DNA of 64,000 nucleotides from Methylobacterium gnaphalii (GTDB lineage: Bacteria; Pseudomonadota; Alphaproteobacteria; Rhizobiales; Beijerinckiaceae). The stretch is from positions 101,296-165,295 of the forward strand of contig NZ_BJZV01000013.1 in the NCBI RefSeq assembly GCF_007992215.1, given 5' to 3'. Below the pieces are notes generated by a model. The model was not told the origin of the DNA and ran no database searches. It saw only the letters and a list, made by a program, of their open reading frames with translations. A program made the translations under genes and the position numbers. Below, piece after piece: positions 43,762-53,204 of this stretch; within the stretch, counting starts at the first letter, position 1; each line of letters opens with the position of its first letter.

Positions 43762-44502
43762 TCAGATGAGCTTCAATCCCTTGAAGCTCGCATGGCCATC
43801 GCGGCCGAGGATGATGTGGTCGTGCACGACGATTCCGAGCGGATCGAGCACCGAGACGATCTCGCGGGTCATCTTGATGTCGGCCGCCGAGGGTTTGGGA
43901 TCTCCGGACGGGTGGTTGTGGGCAAGGATGATCGCCGTGGCGTTGAGTTCGAGAGCGCGCTTGGCCACCTCGCGCGGATAGACCGGCGTATGGTCGACCG
44001 TCCCGCGGCCCTGCACCTCGTCGCGAATGAGATGGTTGCGCTTATCCAGGAAGAGCACGCGAAATTCTTCCCGGCCCGCGAAGGCCATCGCCGTTCGCAG
44101 GTATTCGAGAAGGGCAGTCCAGGATGAGAGGAGGGGCCGTCCTCGAAGGGCCCTTCGACCGATCTGTTGACCGGCGACGGCAACGATCTGCAGGTCGGCG
44201 ATGACACCGGTGCTGACGCCGTCGATCTTCGCGAGTTGCTCTGGATCGGCGGTCAGGACCTGGGCGAAGGAGCCGAAGCGGTCGACCAATGCCTTGGCGA
44301 GCGGCTTCACGTCCTTGCGGGGAATCGAACGGAACAGAACGACCTCGAGGAGTTCGTAGTCCGCCAGCGCATCGGGCCCAGCCTTGAGAAGGCGCTCGCG
44401 CAGCCGCTCACGGTGGCCGACATAGTGCGGCTCCTCCGGCTTGGACGCAGGCGCCGCGCCGAGCAGGTCGGGCGTCGCGGGTGGGAGCACCCGGCTCTTC
44501 AC
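43762..44502 (-). CDS. radC: RadC family protein with JAB/MPN domain
   Basis: A 246-residue protein. The N-terminal helix-hairpin-helix region (HRERLRERLLKAGPDALADYELLEVVLF) is followed by a JAMM metalloprotease-like domain with HNHPSGDPKPSAAD, giving the His-x-His-x10-Asp metal site. Despite its name, a repair role has been doubted and the biochemical activity is unknown. GTG at 44502 is chosen as start, 16 bases after the map stop codon. The long frame to 44631 is a shadow of map. Confidence 0.9.
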   Translation of the reverse strand: MKSRVLPPATPDLLGAAPASKPEEPHYVGHRERLRERLLKAGPDALADYELLEVVLFRSIPRKDVKPLAKALVDRFGSFAQVLTADPEQLAKIDGVSTGVIADLQIVAVAGQQIGRRALRGRPLLSSWTALLEYLRTAMAFAGREEFRVLFLDKRNHLIRDEVQGRGTVDHTPVYPREVAKRALELNATAIILAHNHPSGDPKPSAADIKMTREIVSVLDPLGIVVHDHIILGRDGHASFKGLKLI

Positions 44503-44518
44503 GGCCGCAGACTTTCGC

Positions 44519-45346
44519 TCAGACCTGCGGCTTCGGCTGGTCGAGCCCCTTCGGCGACAGGGTGAAGATCTCGTAGCCCGTCTCGGTGACCGCGACGGTG
44601 TGCTCGAACTGCGCGGAGAGCGAGCGGTCACGGGTCACCGCTGTCCAGCCGTCGGAAAGCACCTTCACTGACGGGCGGCCGAGATTGATCATCGGCTCGA
44701 CGGTGAAGAACTGGCCGGGCTTCAGCGGCACGTCGTAGCTCGCCTCGACGTAGTGCAGGATGGTCGGGGCATCGTGATAGACGCGGCCGAGGCCGTGGCC
44801 GCAGAAATCGCGCACGACCGAGCAGCGCTCGGCCTCGGCGAAGCTCTGGATGGCGTGGCCGATATCGGTGGTCGAGCCCCCGGGCCGGATCGCCTGGATG
44901 CCGCGCATCAGCGACTCGTAGGTGATCTCGCAGAGGCGCTGGGCCTTGCGCGGCACCTCGCCGACATAGGCCATGCGGCTCGAATCCCCGTGCCAGCCAT
45001 CGACGATGAGACAGATGTCGAGGTTGACGATGTCGCCCTCGCGCAGCGGCTTGTCGTTCGGGATGCCGTGGCAGACGACGTGGTTGATCGAGGTGCAGAT
45101 CGACTTCGGATAGCCGCGATACATCAGCGAGGCCGGGTAGGCGCCGTGATCCATGGCGAAGGTGAAGGCGAGCCGGTCGAGATACTCGGTCGTGACGCCG
45201 GGCTGCGTCGCCTCGACAAGGAGATCGAGGGCCTCGGCCGTGAGGCGGCCGGCGCGGCGCATGCCCTCGAAGCCCTCCGGACCGTGGATCGGCGGCTCTG
45301 GCGAACGCCGGCTTGCGGCGGCGACGGCCTGGTCTTCTCGGCTCAT
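44519..45346 (-). CDS. map: Methionine aminopeptidase type I
   Basis: A 275-residue enzyme that removes the initiator Met from new proteins. The dinuclear metal site is complete: Asp in NLDICLIVDGWHGDSSRM (two Asp), His in FCGHGLGRVYHDAPTI, Glu in FTVEPMIN and Glu in AQFEHTV. A 20-residue N-terminal lead precedes the core. radC follows after 16 bases, the usual order in Rhizobiales. Confidence 0.96.
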   Translation of the reverse strand: MSREDQAVAAASRRSPEPPIHGPEGFEGMRRAGRLTAEALDLLVEATQPGVTTEYLDRLAFTFAMDHGAYPASLMYRGYPKSICTSINHVVCHGIPNDKPLREGDIVNLDICLIVDGWHGDSSRMAYVGEVPRKAQRLCEITYESLMRGIQAIRPGGSTTDIGHAIQSFAEAERCSVVRDFCGHGLGRVYHDAPTILHYVEASYDVPLKPGQFFTVEPMINLGRPSVKVLSDGWTAVTRDRSLSAQFEHTVAVTETGYEIFTLSPKGLDQPKPQV

Positions 45347-45420
45347 GGATCTTTACTTGGAAGCGTCTGGTCGATTGTCTGTCTACGCCCGGTCGCAGGT
45401 GCCGCCAACCCTTCCGAAGC

Positions 45421-46530
45421 TCAATAGAGCGGCGGCAGCGCGACGTTCGGGATCGCGAAGGGCCCGAGCATCAATCGTCCCCCGGCGAGCTTCACCGTCG
45501 GGATCGGCTGCAGGGCGGAATCGCCCGGTGCGCTCCCAGCCGCTGCCTCGGGTTCGCGCCGCTTCATCCCGCCCAGGAACTGGCCGACGAGGTTGCCGAT
45601 CAGCGCGCCCTTCTCGTTGCCGAAGCGCTTGCCCATGATCTGACCGATGAGATCGCCGAGCCCGGCGGCGCGGACGTCGAACTGCCCCTCCGGCCGGTGC
45701 GCCTCGTCGAGCCCCACCTCGCCCTTGGCCTGAAGGCGCCGGTCGCCCTTGATCAGAGAGAGCGCGGTGATGTCGAGCTGGCCCTCGGCCAATCGCCAAG
45801 CCTCCAGTTCGCGCTCCACGGCGCGGGTGCGCAGCACGGTGGCACGCTCCAGCGTCGCATCGAGCGCGGCCTCCAGCGGATCGGCATTGCCGAGAATCGG
45901 ATCGAGCAGCGGAAGCACACCGTCGGTCAGGCGCAAGTTGAGATCGACGGCGCCATCCGACTCGAAACGGCCCGGGGTCGGACGCGCGTGCATCTCGAGA
46001 TGCTTGGCCGCGAAATCGACGGGACCGGGCGCGCCGCCGCGGACGCTGCCCTTCGGACCGTCGACGACGAGAGAGGCGCGCACGAACCCGTCTGAGGCGC
46101 CGTGAAAGCTGCCCTCCAGCGACGTCCAGTTCACGTCACCGGTGAGATCGCCCTGCTCGACATGGAACGGGCCCGTCGCTTCCAGGATGGCGTGGCGCGG
46201 CTGGTAGATCTGCACCAGGACCGTCAGCGGCCCAAGGCTGAAGCCGCCATCCGAGCGCGCGAATTTGAGGGATGAGCAGCGCAGTTCCAGCCGGAACGGA
46301 AAGCCGGTGATCGTGCGGTCGGCACAGGTCCAGTTGCGCCCAGCCGCCGCCTCGCGGCCAAGCCAGGCATCCATCTCGGAAGCCGCCTTGCCGCGCACCC
46401 AGAACCAGCCGGCCGACCAGAGCAGAGCCAGCACGAGCAGCAGGATGTAGGGGAGGAACAGCCCGAGCCGCGAGCGGCGGCGCTCGCCCGCGGGCGTCGG
46501 TTCGGTCCTCGGCTCGGATCCCTGCGCCAT
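45421..46530 (-). CDS. DUF2125 family membrane-anchored protein
   Basis: A 369-residue protein with a basic N-terminus (GERRRSRLG), one membrane helix (about 24-46) and a large periplasmic beta-rich part that starts DAWLGREAAAGRNWTCADRTITGFPFRLELRC. That opening, with two Cys flanking GFPFR, is the mark of DUF2125. The layout recalls AsmA-like lipid-transfer proteins, but no function is proven. ATG at 46530 follows GAGGAACC. A start at 46557 is less likely. Confidence 0.85.
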   Translation of the reverse strand: MAQGSEPRTEPTPAGERRRSRLGLFLPYILLLVLALLWSAGWFWVRGKAASEMDAWLGREAAAGRNWTCADRTITGFPFRLELRCSSLKFARSDGGFSLGPLTVLVQIYQPRHAILEATGPFHVEQGDLTGDVNWTSLEGSFHGASDGFVRASLVVDGPKGSVRGGAPGPVDFAAKHLEMHARPTPGRFESDGAVDLNLRLTDGVLPLLDPILGNADPLEAALDATLERATVLRTRAVERELEAWRLAEGQLDITALSLIKGDRRLQAKGEVGLDEAHRPEGQFDVRAAGLGDLIGQIMGKRFGNEKGALIGNLVGQFLGGMKRREPEAAAGSAPGDSALQPIPTVKLAGGRLMLGPFAIPNVALPPLY

Positions 46531-46617
46531 CACGGTTCCTCGGCTCTGCCCCGACATCGCGGGCGGCCGTCTTTGACGACAGGAGCCTCGTCGGCGCAAG
46601 GGCGCTGGAGCGGCCGC

Positions 46618-46983
46618 TCAGTTCAGGGCTGCGGCCGGAATGTCCAGATCCTCCAGCACGGCGCGGCGCTCGTCCTCGGTCTGGGCGAGGCGATGGACAT
46701 GCATCTCGGTAGCGCCACGGCGGGCGACATGCGCCAGCCAGCCGCGCTTCAGCCGCTCGCGTGGGCTTTCACCCGAGGTCGCCACGCAGACGGGCTGCGC
46801 AATGCCGGCCCCGTCGCGCCGCACGGCGATCACCACGGCATCGCCCATCTCTGCAAGATCGGGCTCGGCCATATCGTGCACGCCCACGACGTAGCGGCGG
46901 CCGGACCGGCCACGCCAGGCACTCAGGGTGACGGCCGGCGTGCCGCGAAGGCTTGCTACGGTTCTCAGTCGCTCCTCGGCCAT
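46618..46983 (-). CDS. Hypothetical protein
   Basis: A 121-residue soluble protein. The ATG at 46983 follows GGAGAGCACCG. No family is recognised. The middle looks like a small beta-sheet domain (PAVTLSAWRGRSGRRYVVGVHDM, DAVVIAVRRDGAG), followed by a helical, acidic C-terminus (TEDERRAVLEDLDIPAAALN). It lies between DUF2125 and the Rmf-like gene on the same strand, with gaps of 87 and 148 bases. Confidence 0.6.
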   Translation of the reverse strand: MAEERLRTVASLRGTPAVTLSAWRGRSGRRYVVGVHDMAEPDLAEMGDAVVIAVRRDGAGIAQPVCVATSGESPRERLKRGWLAHVARRGATEMHVHRLAQTEDERRAVLEDLDIPAAALN

Positions 46984-47131
46984 CGGTGCTCTCCGTCCCT
47001 CTGCTCCGTCCCCAGCGAGATTGCCTGAGGAACGAAGCGATGTTCCTGTTATGTTCTCATTTAGGAGTGGTTTCCCGGCTTCGTCAAGCGCTGGTTTCCA
47101 CGCGGATATCCACCGGTCGTCCGCAGGCTGG

Positions 47132-47314
47132 TCAGCCGTTCGCGAGTGGCAGGTCCGGCGCTCGGCCGTCCGGAACGCCGTCGAAGCCCTCGAGCCAGGC
47201 GCGACGCTCGGGCGAGTCGGCCGGATAGGGGCAGGAATCCTTCGGGCGACCCTGCGCACGCGCGCGGGCACCCTCGGCGCTGGCATCCTTCCTGGGATCG
47301 GGCTCGTCGCTCAT
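47132..47314 (-). CDS. Rmf-like small protein
   Basis: A 60-residue hydrophilic protein. Its C-terminal half has CPYPADSPERRAWLEGFD, which matches the core of the ribosome modulation factor family (Cys-Pro-Tyr, then Arg-x-x-Trp-x-x-Gly). True Rmf dimerises 70S ribosomes in stationary phase, and related small proteins carry the same fold with other roles. The N-terminal 30 residues are highly charged (DEPDPRKDASAEGARARAQGRPKD). ATG at 47314. Confidence 0.65.
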   Translation of the reverse strand: MSDEPDPRKDASAEGARARAQGRPKDSCPYPADSPERRAWLEGFDGVPDGRAPDLPLANG

Positions 47315-47365
47315 GCGACGGATATGGAGTCCCTTGGGCACCTCGCCAACGGGGACGGCCGCGAC

Positions 47366-49603
47366 CTATCGGCTGCTCGCCTCGACATTGCCCGGCGGGC
47401 CGCGCCAGCCGGTCTCGACCGCGAAATCCGCGCCCTTCGCCGCGTCGGAATCCTCGCCGACGAAGACGCGGTAATCGCCCGCCTCCACCACCAGCGTGCC
47501 GTCCGCCTCGTGATAGCCGAGATCGCGGGATGGAATGCGGAAGCGCGCAACCCCCGTCTCGCCGGGTGCCAGAGTCAGAGGCACGGCGCCCTTGAGCAGG
47601 CGTAGGGGTCGGCTGCGGCTGGCCACGGGCTGGCTGAGATAGAGCTGCGCCACCGTACGGCCGGCCCGCATGCCGGTATTGGTGACGGTGGTCCTGACCT
47701 CCAGCGACGCCTCGTGGCGGTCTCCGACGCCCACCTTCGGCGTCAGCACCTCCGGCTCGCCATAGGCGAAGTGGGTATAGGTGAGGCCGTAACCGAACGG
47801 GAAGAGCGGCGAGATGGTCTCGTCGGTGTAGCCGAGCGTCCAGCGTGCCCCGTCGATATGCGGGCGCCCGCCCGCGCGGCGGTCGTAGCTCATCGGCAAC
47901 TGGCCGACCGTGCGCGGCCAGCTCACCGGCAGCTTGCCCGAGGGGGCGGCGTCGCCGAACAGCGTCTCGGCCACGGCCGGGCCGCCCTCGGTGCCGGGAA
48001 TCCAGACCATCAACGCGGCCTGTGCCCGGTCGATCGCCTCGTGCAACTCGACGGGACGGCCGCCGAAGACCAGCATCACCAGCGGCTTGCCGGTGGCGGC
48101 AACCTCCCTGATCAGGTCCTGCTGCACGCCCCGCATGCCGAGATAGGCGCGAGAGGAGCCCTCCCCGGACTGGTCGCGCCCCTCTCCCACCACGGCGATG
48201 ACGAGATCGGCCGCCTTCGCCGCCTCCACCGCCTTCGGAAAGTCGCTGCGGTCAGCGCAGATCCGGTCGCAGCCGGGGGCGAAGTCGAGGGTGATCCCGG
48301 CCTTCTCGGCCCGCTCGGCGAGGCCGGCGCGGATCGAGATCACGTCATCGACCTGGCCGTTGCCCTCATGCGGGCCGACCTGATCCCATTTGGACTCGGC
48401 GAAGGGCCCGACGAGCGCGATCCGCTTCACCTTCGTGGGGTCGATCGGGAGCAGGTCGCCCCGGTTCTTGAGCAGCACGAGGCTGGCACGCGCCGCCTCG
48501 CGGGCGACCGTGCGGGTCTCGCGCGTGAGCAGCTTGCCTTCGGCGGTCGCCGGGTCGAGCAGCGGACGGTCGAACAGGCCGAGGCCGAATTTCAGGCGCA
48601 GCACGCGGCGCACGGAGGCGTCGAGGGAGGCCTGCGAGATCCTCCCGGCCCTCACCTCCTCCGGCAGGTGCTTCACGAACAGCCCGCTGGTCATGTCCAT
48701 GTCCACGCCGGCCGAGAAGGCCTTGCGGGTCGCCTCGGCACCGTCCTTGGCCACGCCGTGCTTAACCAGGCTCGCAACCGCCTCCCAGTCGGCGATGGCC
48801 ACGCCCTTGAAGCCGAGCTCGCGCCGCAGGATCTGCGTCATGAGGTGGCCGTCGGCCGTCGTCGGCAGGCCGTTGAGCGCGGTCAGCGCGGTCATCACCG
48901 CGTCCGCGCCCGCGCGGATGCCGTCGCGGAACGGCGGCAGGTGGGTATCGTAGAGCTCGGTGGGCGGCACCCAGGTCACATCGTAGTCGCGCCCGCCATA
49001 GACGGCGCTGTAGCCGGCGAAGTGCTTCAGGGTGGAGGCGACGCCGCCGTCGCGAAAACCTTCGACCTGGGCGGCGGCGAACTGGCCGGTCAGCCAGGGA
49101 TCCTCGCCGAGACCCTCGACCACGCGACCCCAGCGCAGGTCGCGGGCGACATCGGCCATCGGCGCGAAGGACCAGTTGACGCCGACGGCGAGACTTTCCC
49201 GCGCCGCCGCCGCGGTCGCACGCCGCACGAGGCCGGGATCGAAGCTCGCCGCCATGCCGATCGGCAGCGGCAGCACGGTGCGGTAGCCGTGGACGATGTC
49301 GAGGCCGACCAGCAGGGGAATGCCGAGCCGCGAGGAGCGGGCATAGGAGTCGATGGTGGAGGCGAGGTGCTGGTTCGAGAAGTTGATGACGGCCCCCACC
49401 TCGCCGCGCCGGACGCTCTCGGGGTCGAAGCCGGGTTCGAGCGAGACGAGGTTGAGCTGGCCGGCCTTCTCCTCCAGCGTCATCTTGCCGAGCAGCGTCT
49501 CGAGGCGCTCGTCGAGCGTCTCGGCTCGGGCCAGCGACACGGCGCCCATGAGCGCAGCCGCCGCGATGACGCGTGCGCTGATCCGAATAGCCGTTGCCTG
49601 CAT
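47366..49603 (-). CDS. bglX: Periplasmic beta-glucosidase, GH3 family (BglX-like)
   Basis: A 745-residue secreted enzyme. A signal peptide ends ARA (about residue 27). The GH3 barrel (30-350) includes KHFAGYSAVYGGRDYD and the nucleophile Asp272 in GVAIADWEAV. The second alpha/beta domain (380-580) has GEGRDQSGEGSSRA, supplying the acid/base region, and a fibronectin type III-like domain closes the protein. It releases glucose from beta-glucosides in the periplasm. The ATG at 49603 follows GGGGAGGAGACG. It stands alone with no transporter for sugars nearby. Confidence 0.94.
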   Translation of the reverse strand: MQATAIRISARVIAAAALMGAVSLARAETLDERLETLLGKMTLEEKAGQLNLVSLEPGFDPESVRRGEVGAVINFSNQHLASTIDSYARSSRLGIPLLVGLDIVHGYRTVLPLPIGMAASFDPGLVRRATAAAARESLAVGVNWSFAPMADVARDLRWGRVVEGLGEDPWLTGQFAAAQVEGFRDGGVASTLKHFAGYSAVYGGRDYDVTWVPPTELYDTHLPPFRDGIRAGADAVMTALTALNGLPTTADGHLMTQILRRELGFKGVAIADWEAVASLVKHGVAKDGAEATRKAFSAGVDMDMTSGLFVKHLPEEVRAGRISQASLDASVRRVLRLKFGLGLFDRPLLDPATAEGKLLTRETRTVAREAARASLVLLKNRGDLLPIDPTKVKRIALVGPFAESKWDQVGPHEGNGQVDDVISIRAGLAERAEKAGITLDFAPGCDRICADRSDFPKAVEAAKAADLVIAVVGEGRDQSGEGSSRAYLGMRGVQQDLIREVAATGKPLVMLVFGGRPVELHEAIDRAQAALMVWIPGTEGGPAVAETLFGDAAPSGKLPVSWPRTVGQLPMSYDRRAGGRPHIDGARWTLGYTDETISPLFPFGYGLTYTHFAYGEPEVLTPKVGVGDRHEASLEVRTTVTNTGMRAGRTVAQLYLSQPVASRSRPLRLLKGAVPLTLAPGETGVARFRIPSRDLGYHEADGTLVVEAGDYRVFVGEDSDAAKGADFAVETGWRGPPGNVEASSR

Positions 49604-49710
49604 CGTCTCCTCCCCGATCGACCGCGACGGCTCCTGGCCGCGTTCTCGATCGACGCGAGGGACCAACTCGCTGATCAGGATGGCTTAATTGCGCCGAAAA
49701 CCGTCCCCGG

Positions 49711-51087
49711 TCAGGCGGTCACCGCCCGCCGTCCACGCCGCAGCATCCAGGCGCCGCCGAGGATCGCGAACCAGACCGGCGAGACCGCCAGTGCCAGCCG
49801 CGTATCGGCCTCCAGGGTCAGGAGCACGATGATGAAGGCGAAGAAGGCGAGGCAGGCATAGCACATCACCACGCCGGCCGGCATCTTGTAGACGGAGCGG
49901 GCATGGAGCTCCGGCCTGTTCTTCCGATAGGCGAGATACGAGAACAGGATCAGCGCCCAGACGAACATGAACAGGACGGCGGACAGCGTGGTCACCAGGG
50001 TGAAGGCCTCGCCGAGATCCGGCACGAGGTAGATCAGCAATACGCCGCTGAGCAGGCAGAGGCCGGTGAAGTAGAGGCCGACCGAGGGCACGCGCTGGGC
50101 CGAAAGACGGCCGAAGGCCGCCGGCGCATCGTTCTTGTCGGCGAGGCCATAGAGCATCCGGCTCGTCGAGAAGATGCCGCTATTGGCCGAGGAGGCCGCC
50201 GAGGACATCACCACGAGGTTCACGAAGGCGGCGGCCGCCGGCAGGCCGGCAAGCACGAACAGCTCGACGAAGGGGCTCTTGTCGGCGCTGAGCGTCTTCC
50301 AGGGCGTCACCGCCATGATCACGGCGAGCGCGCCGAGATAGAAGAGCAGGATGCGGATCGGGATCGCGTTGATGGCACGCGGCAGGGTCTTCTCCGGGTC
50401 GCGCGTCTCGGCCGCCGTGGTGCCCACGAGCTCGATCCCGACGAAGGCGAAGACCGCGATCTGGAACCCCGCGAAGAACCCCCACAGCCCCGTCGGAAAC
50501 AGCCCGTCGCGGGTGATGTTGGAGAGCTCCGCCTTCGCACCGGAGGGCGCGGTGAAGCCGGTGGCGACCAGGGCGATGCCGACGAAGATCAGCGCCAGGA
50601 TCGCGACGATCTTGATCATCGCGAACCAGAATTCGAGCTCGCCGAAGGCGCGCACGTTGACGAGGTTCAGGCCGAGCAGCAGCGCGACGCAGGCAAGGGC
50701 CGGGATCCAGCTCGGCACCAGCGGAATGAAGAACTTGGCATAGGCTGCGATAGCCACGACCTCGGCGATGGCGGTGACGATCCAGCAGAACCAGTAGGTC
50801 CAGCCGATGAAGAACCCGGCCCAGGGCCCGAGCAGATCGTCGGCGAAGTCCGTGAAGGACTTGTAGGCGAGGTTCGAGAGCAGCAGCTCGCCGAGCGCCC
50901 GCATCACGAAGAACAGCATCACGCCGATGACCAGGTAGACCAGCAGGATGGAGGGACCGGCGACCGAGATGGTCTTGCCGGAGCCCATGAACAGACCCGT
51001 GCCGATGGCGCCGCCGAGCGCCATCATCTGGATGTGACGATTCTCGAGACTGCGCTCGAGCCCGCGACCACTCCTCGCCATCACCAT
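49711..51087 (-). CDS. cycA: D-serine/D-alanine/glycine permease (CycA-like, APC family)
   Basis: A 458-residue amino-acid:proton symporter with twelve helices. Long stretches follow E. coli CycA: NRHIQMMALGGAIGTGLFMG, YKSFTDFADDLLGPWAG, FFAGFQIAVFAFVGIELVG and SSAASSANSGIFSTSRML. Substrates are therefore probably D-alanine, D-serine and glycine, although other APC permeases are close. The first residues (MVMARSGRGLERSLE) allow starts at 51087 or 51081. It is a single gene. Confidence 0.9.
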   Translation of the reverse strand: MVMARSGRGLERSLENRHIQMMALGGAIGTGLFMGSGKTISVAGPSILLVYLVIGVMLFFVMRALGELLLSNLAYKSFTDFADDLLGPWAGFFIGWTYWFCWIVTAIAEVVAIAAYAKFFIPLVPSWIPALACVALLLGLNLVNVRAFGELEFWFAMIKIVAILALIFVGIALVATGFTAPSGAKAELSNITRDGLFPTGLWGFFAGFQIAVFAFVGIELVGTTAAETRDPEKTLPRAINAIPIRILLFYLGALAVIMAVTPWKTLSADKSPFVELFVLAGLPAAAAFVNLVVMSSAASSANSGIFSTSRMLYGLADKNDAPAAFGRLSAQRVPSVGLYFTGLCLLSGVLLIYLVPDLGEAFTLVTTLSAVLFMFVWALILFSYLAYRKNRPELHARSVYKMPAGVVMCYACLAFFAFIIVLLTLEADTRLALAVSPVWFAILGGAWMLRRGRRAVTA

Positions 51088-51188
51088 CCCCCAAGCTAGG
51101 CCCTAGGGAGGTTGTAGACGATCAAACCGCACGGCAGGAAGCGCATCGCTCCGGCAACCGGCCTCAATCTTGGGCCGCGTGCGCGTTT

Positions 51189-52355
51189 TCAGGCGGCGAG
51201 GCCGTAAGCCACGGGCTCCGCGGCCACGACGCGGCCGCGGCCGGCGCGCTTGGCGGAATAGAGCGCGGCATCCGCCTGGCGCATGAGATCTTCGAACTCT
51301 CCGGCCTCGCCGGGTGCCGTCGCGGCGACGCCGACGCTCACGCCGATGCGCAGCCGCGGATAGGCGGCGAGCGAGACCGTCGCCACCGCGGCCCGGACGC
51401 GCTCGGCGATCCGTGCGGCCGTCGCGAGGTCGCAGCCGGACAGGGTGCAGGCGAACTCCTCGCCGCCCATGCGTCCGAGCACGGCGCCCGGCGGCAGCAC
51501 GGCCTCGGCCAGATGGGCGAAGGCGACGAGCACGCCGTCTCCCACGGCGTGGCCGTAGGTGTCGTTGACCGATTTGAAGTGGTCGAGGTCGAACAGAAGC
51601 AGCGCGACGGGGTCACCACCGCCCGCCAGACGGGCCTCGGTGCGGCCGACGAAGGCCCGGCGGTTGGCGAGCCCCGTGAGCGCATCCGTCTCCGCCGCGA
51701 GACGCTGGCGCCGCTCGGCCCGTTCCTTGGTCAAGGCCATCAGCACGAAGGCGATCGCCACCGTGAACAGGACGCCGACGAAGCAGAGCACGGGGAGCCA
51801 GGGCGATTCGACCACACGGCTGGCGGGCGGCGGCTCCAGGAAGAGCGCCAGCGGCACGCGGATCCAGTACAGCACCGTATAGGCCGACATCAGGATGATG
51901 GCCGGCCAGCGGGAGGCCAGGGGCTCGACGCGGCCCCGCAGGATCTCCCGGGCGCTGAGGGCGCAGAACGATCCGGCGATCGTGGAGGCGAGCGCGATCC
52001 GCGCCGGAAGCGACGCGTAGAAGGCGGGCACCAGGCAGGCGAGGCCCCAGACGAGGCCGCCGGCCAGGGCGATTCGATAGGCGGGCCTCAGGCCCTCGAA
52101 GCTGCGTACGCCGCTCCAGATCAGGCCGTAGGCCGCGAGCATCAGGGCGTTGCCGAGGCCGATCGACAGGCTGTCCGGGATGATGCCGCGCAGGCAGAGC
52201 AGGGCCGAGGCCCCCGCGCCGACGAGATGGGCCACGCCCCAGATCGCCAGGGCCCGCGACCGCCGGTCCTGGCTCCAGGACAGCAGAAAGAGCACGCCGA
52301 CGATGAAGGTGACGACCACCGTCATCAGAAAGAGGGTCGGGGTGTCGAGGCGCAT
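51189..52355 (-). CDS. Membrane-bound diguanylate cyclase
   Basis: A 388-residue protein. About seven membrane helices fill residues 1-207. The cytoplasmic GGDEF domain begins with DALTGLANRRAF and carries the active-site signature GGEEF at 297-301, with FDLDHFKSVNDTYGH upstream. It should make cyclic di-GMP from GTP. The inhibitory RxxD site that normally lies just before GGEEF is absent (LPPGAVLGRM), so product inhibition is probably lost. The HD-GYP protein at 23.7 kb would act in the opposite sense. Confidence 0.92.
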   Translation of the reverse strand: MRLDTPTLFLMTVVVTFIVGVLFLLSWSQDRRSRALAIWGVAHLVGAGASALLCLRGIIPDSLSIGLGNALMLAAYGLIWSGVRSFEGLRPAYRIALAGGLVWGLACLVPAFYASLPARIALASTIAGSFCALSAREILRGRVEPLASRWPAIILMSAYTVLYWIRVPLALFLEPPPASRVVESPWLPVLCFVGVLFTVAIAFVLMALTKERAERRQRLAAETDALTGLANRRAFVGRTEARLAGGGDPVALLLFDLDHFKSVNDTYGHAVGDGVLVAFAHLAEAVLPPGAVLGRMGGEEFACTLSGCDLATAARIAERVRAAVATVSLAAYPRLRIGVSVGVAATAPGEAGEFEDLMRQADAALYSAKRAGRGRVVAAEPVAYGLAA

Positions 52356-52565
52356 CTGCCGGGTCTGTCCTTTACCTGCTCGCCGCGTGCCGGCCCGACG
52401 CCGCCATGGTTGCTCCTCAACCGCGAAAATTGAGTTTACGCAATGTCACACAGACAGGGGGTAGCCCTCGAGGCGGCTTTCGTCAGGCGGCGTACGCAGG
52501 CGCCGCGCGAGACGTCGCGCCAGCCCCGTCTGTCTCTCTCCATCGGCATGGGCTATCTTGGCCGT

Positions 52566-53195
52566 ATGAGCCTGCTTCGCCATACCCGCCGCCTCGGCCG
52601 ATGGGCAGCCTGCCTCGTGGCCGGCAGCGTCGTGGCGTCGGCCGGTCCCGCGGCCGCGCAAGCCTTCTCGCCCTTCATCGGCTTCGCGTCACTGCCCTCC
52701 TTCGCCTGGCCGCAGCCGGAGAGCATCGACGAAGGTCGCTGGGCCGGCTCCTATGCGAGCCTGTCGGCGGGCTACCAGGTGTCCTCGTCGAAGCATTTCG
52801 GCAGCTATTCCGGGCCGACCGTCGGCTTCGAGGGTGGTCGGATGTGGCAGGAGGGGCGCTTCGTCTACGGCATCGTCGGCGGCTTCGACTATCTCTCGGC
52901 CATCGGCGGAAACGCGACGCCCGGCTTCGGCCGCCTCGCCTATTCGCGCGACTTCGCGGGCGCGCTCCAGTTGAAGGTCGGTGCGCTGCTGACGCCCGAC
53001 GTGCTCGTCTACGGCAAGCTCGGCGCGCTCGCCGTGCACGAGCAGTGGCGCGTCGGGCCGACCTCGGTCTCGCAGCCCTTCTCGCGCGACGACATCGCGA
53101 TCCGGCCGGACGCCCGCGTCGGCGTCGAGTGGGCGGTGACCGACAAGCTGACCTTGGCCGTCGAGGCGGGCATGACGGGCAGCGGCATCCGCTGA
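52566..53195 (+). CDS. Outer-membrane beta-barrel protein
   Basis: A 209-residue protein with a signal peptide (cleavage after AAAQA, about residue 31). It reads as alternating beta strands: GRWAGSYASLSAGYQVSSS, VGFEGGRMWQEGRFVYGIVGGFDYL, DVLVYGKLGALAV and LTLAVEAGMTGSGI, typical of the Omp25/opacity family of Rhizobiales. The ATG at 52566 is preferred, with one at 52548 also possible. The C-terminus (SGIR) lacks the usual final aromatic residue, which is odd for a barrel. Confidence 0.75.
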   Translation: MSLLRHTRRLGRWAACLVAGSVVASAGPAAAQAFSPFIGFASLPSFAWPQPESIDEGRWAGSYASLSAGYQVSSSKHFGSYSGPTVGFEGGRMWQEGRFVYGIVGGFDYLSAIGGNATPGFGRLAYSRDFAGALQLKVGALLTPDVLVYGKLGALAVHEQWRVGPTSVSQPFSRDDIAIRPDARVGVEWAVTDKLTLAVEAGMTGSGIR

Positions 53196-53204
53196 GCGCG
53201 CCGG

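Noticed and set aside
47714..49861. 715-codon plus-strand frame
   Set aside because: Shadow of the GH3 beta-glucosidase gene on the other strand.
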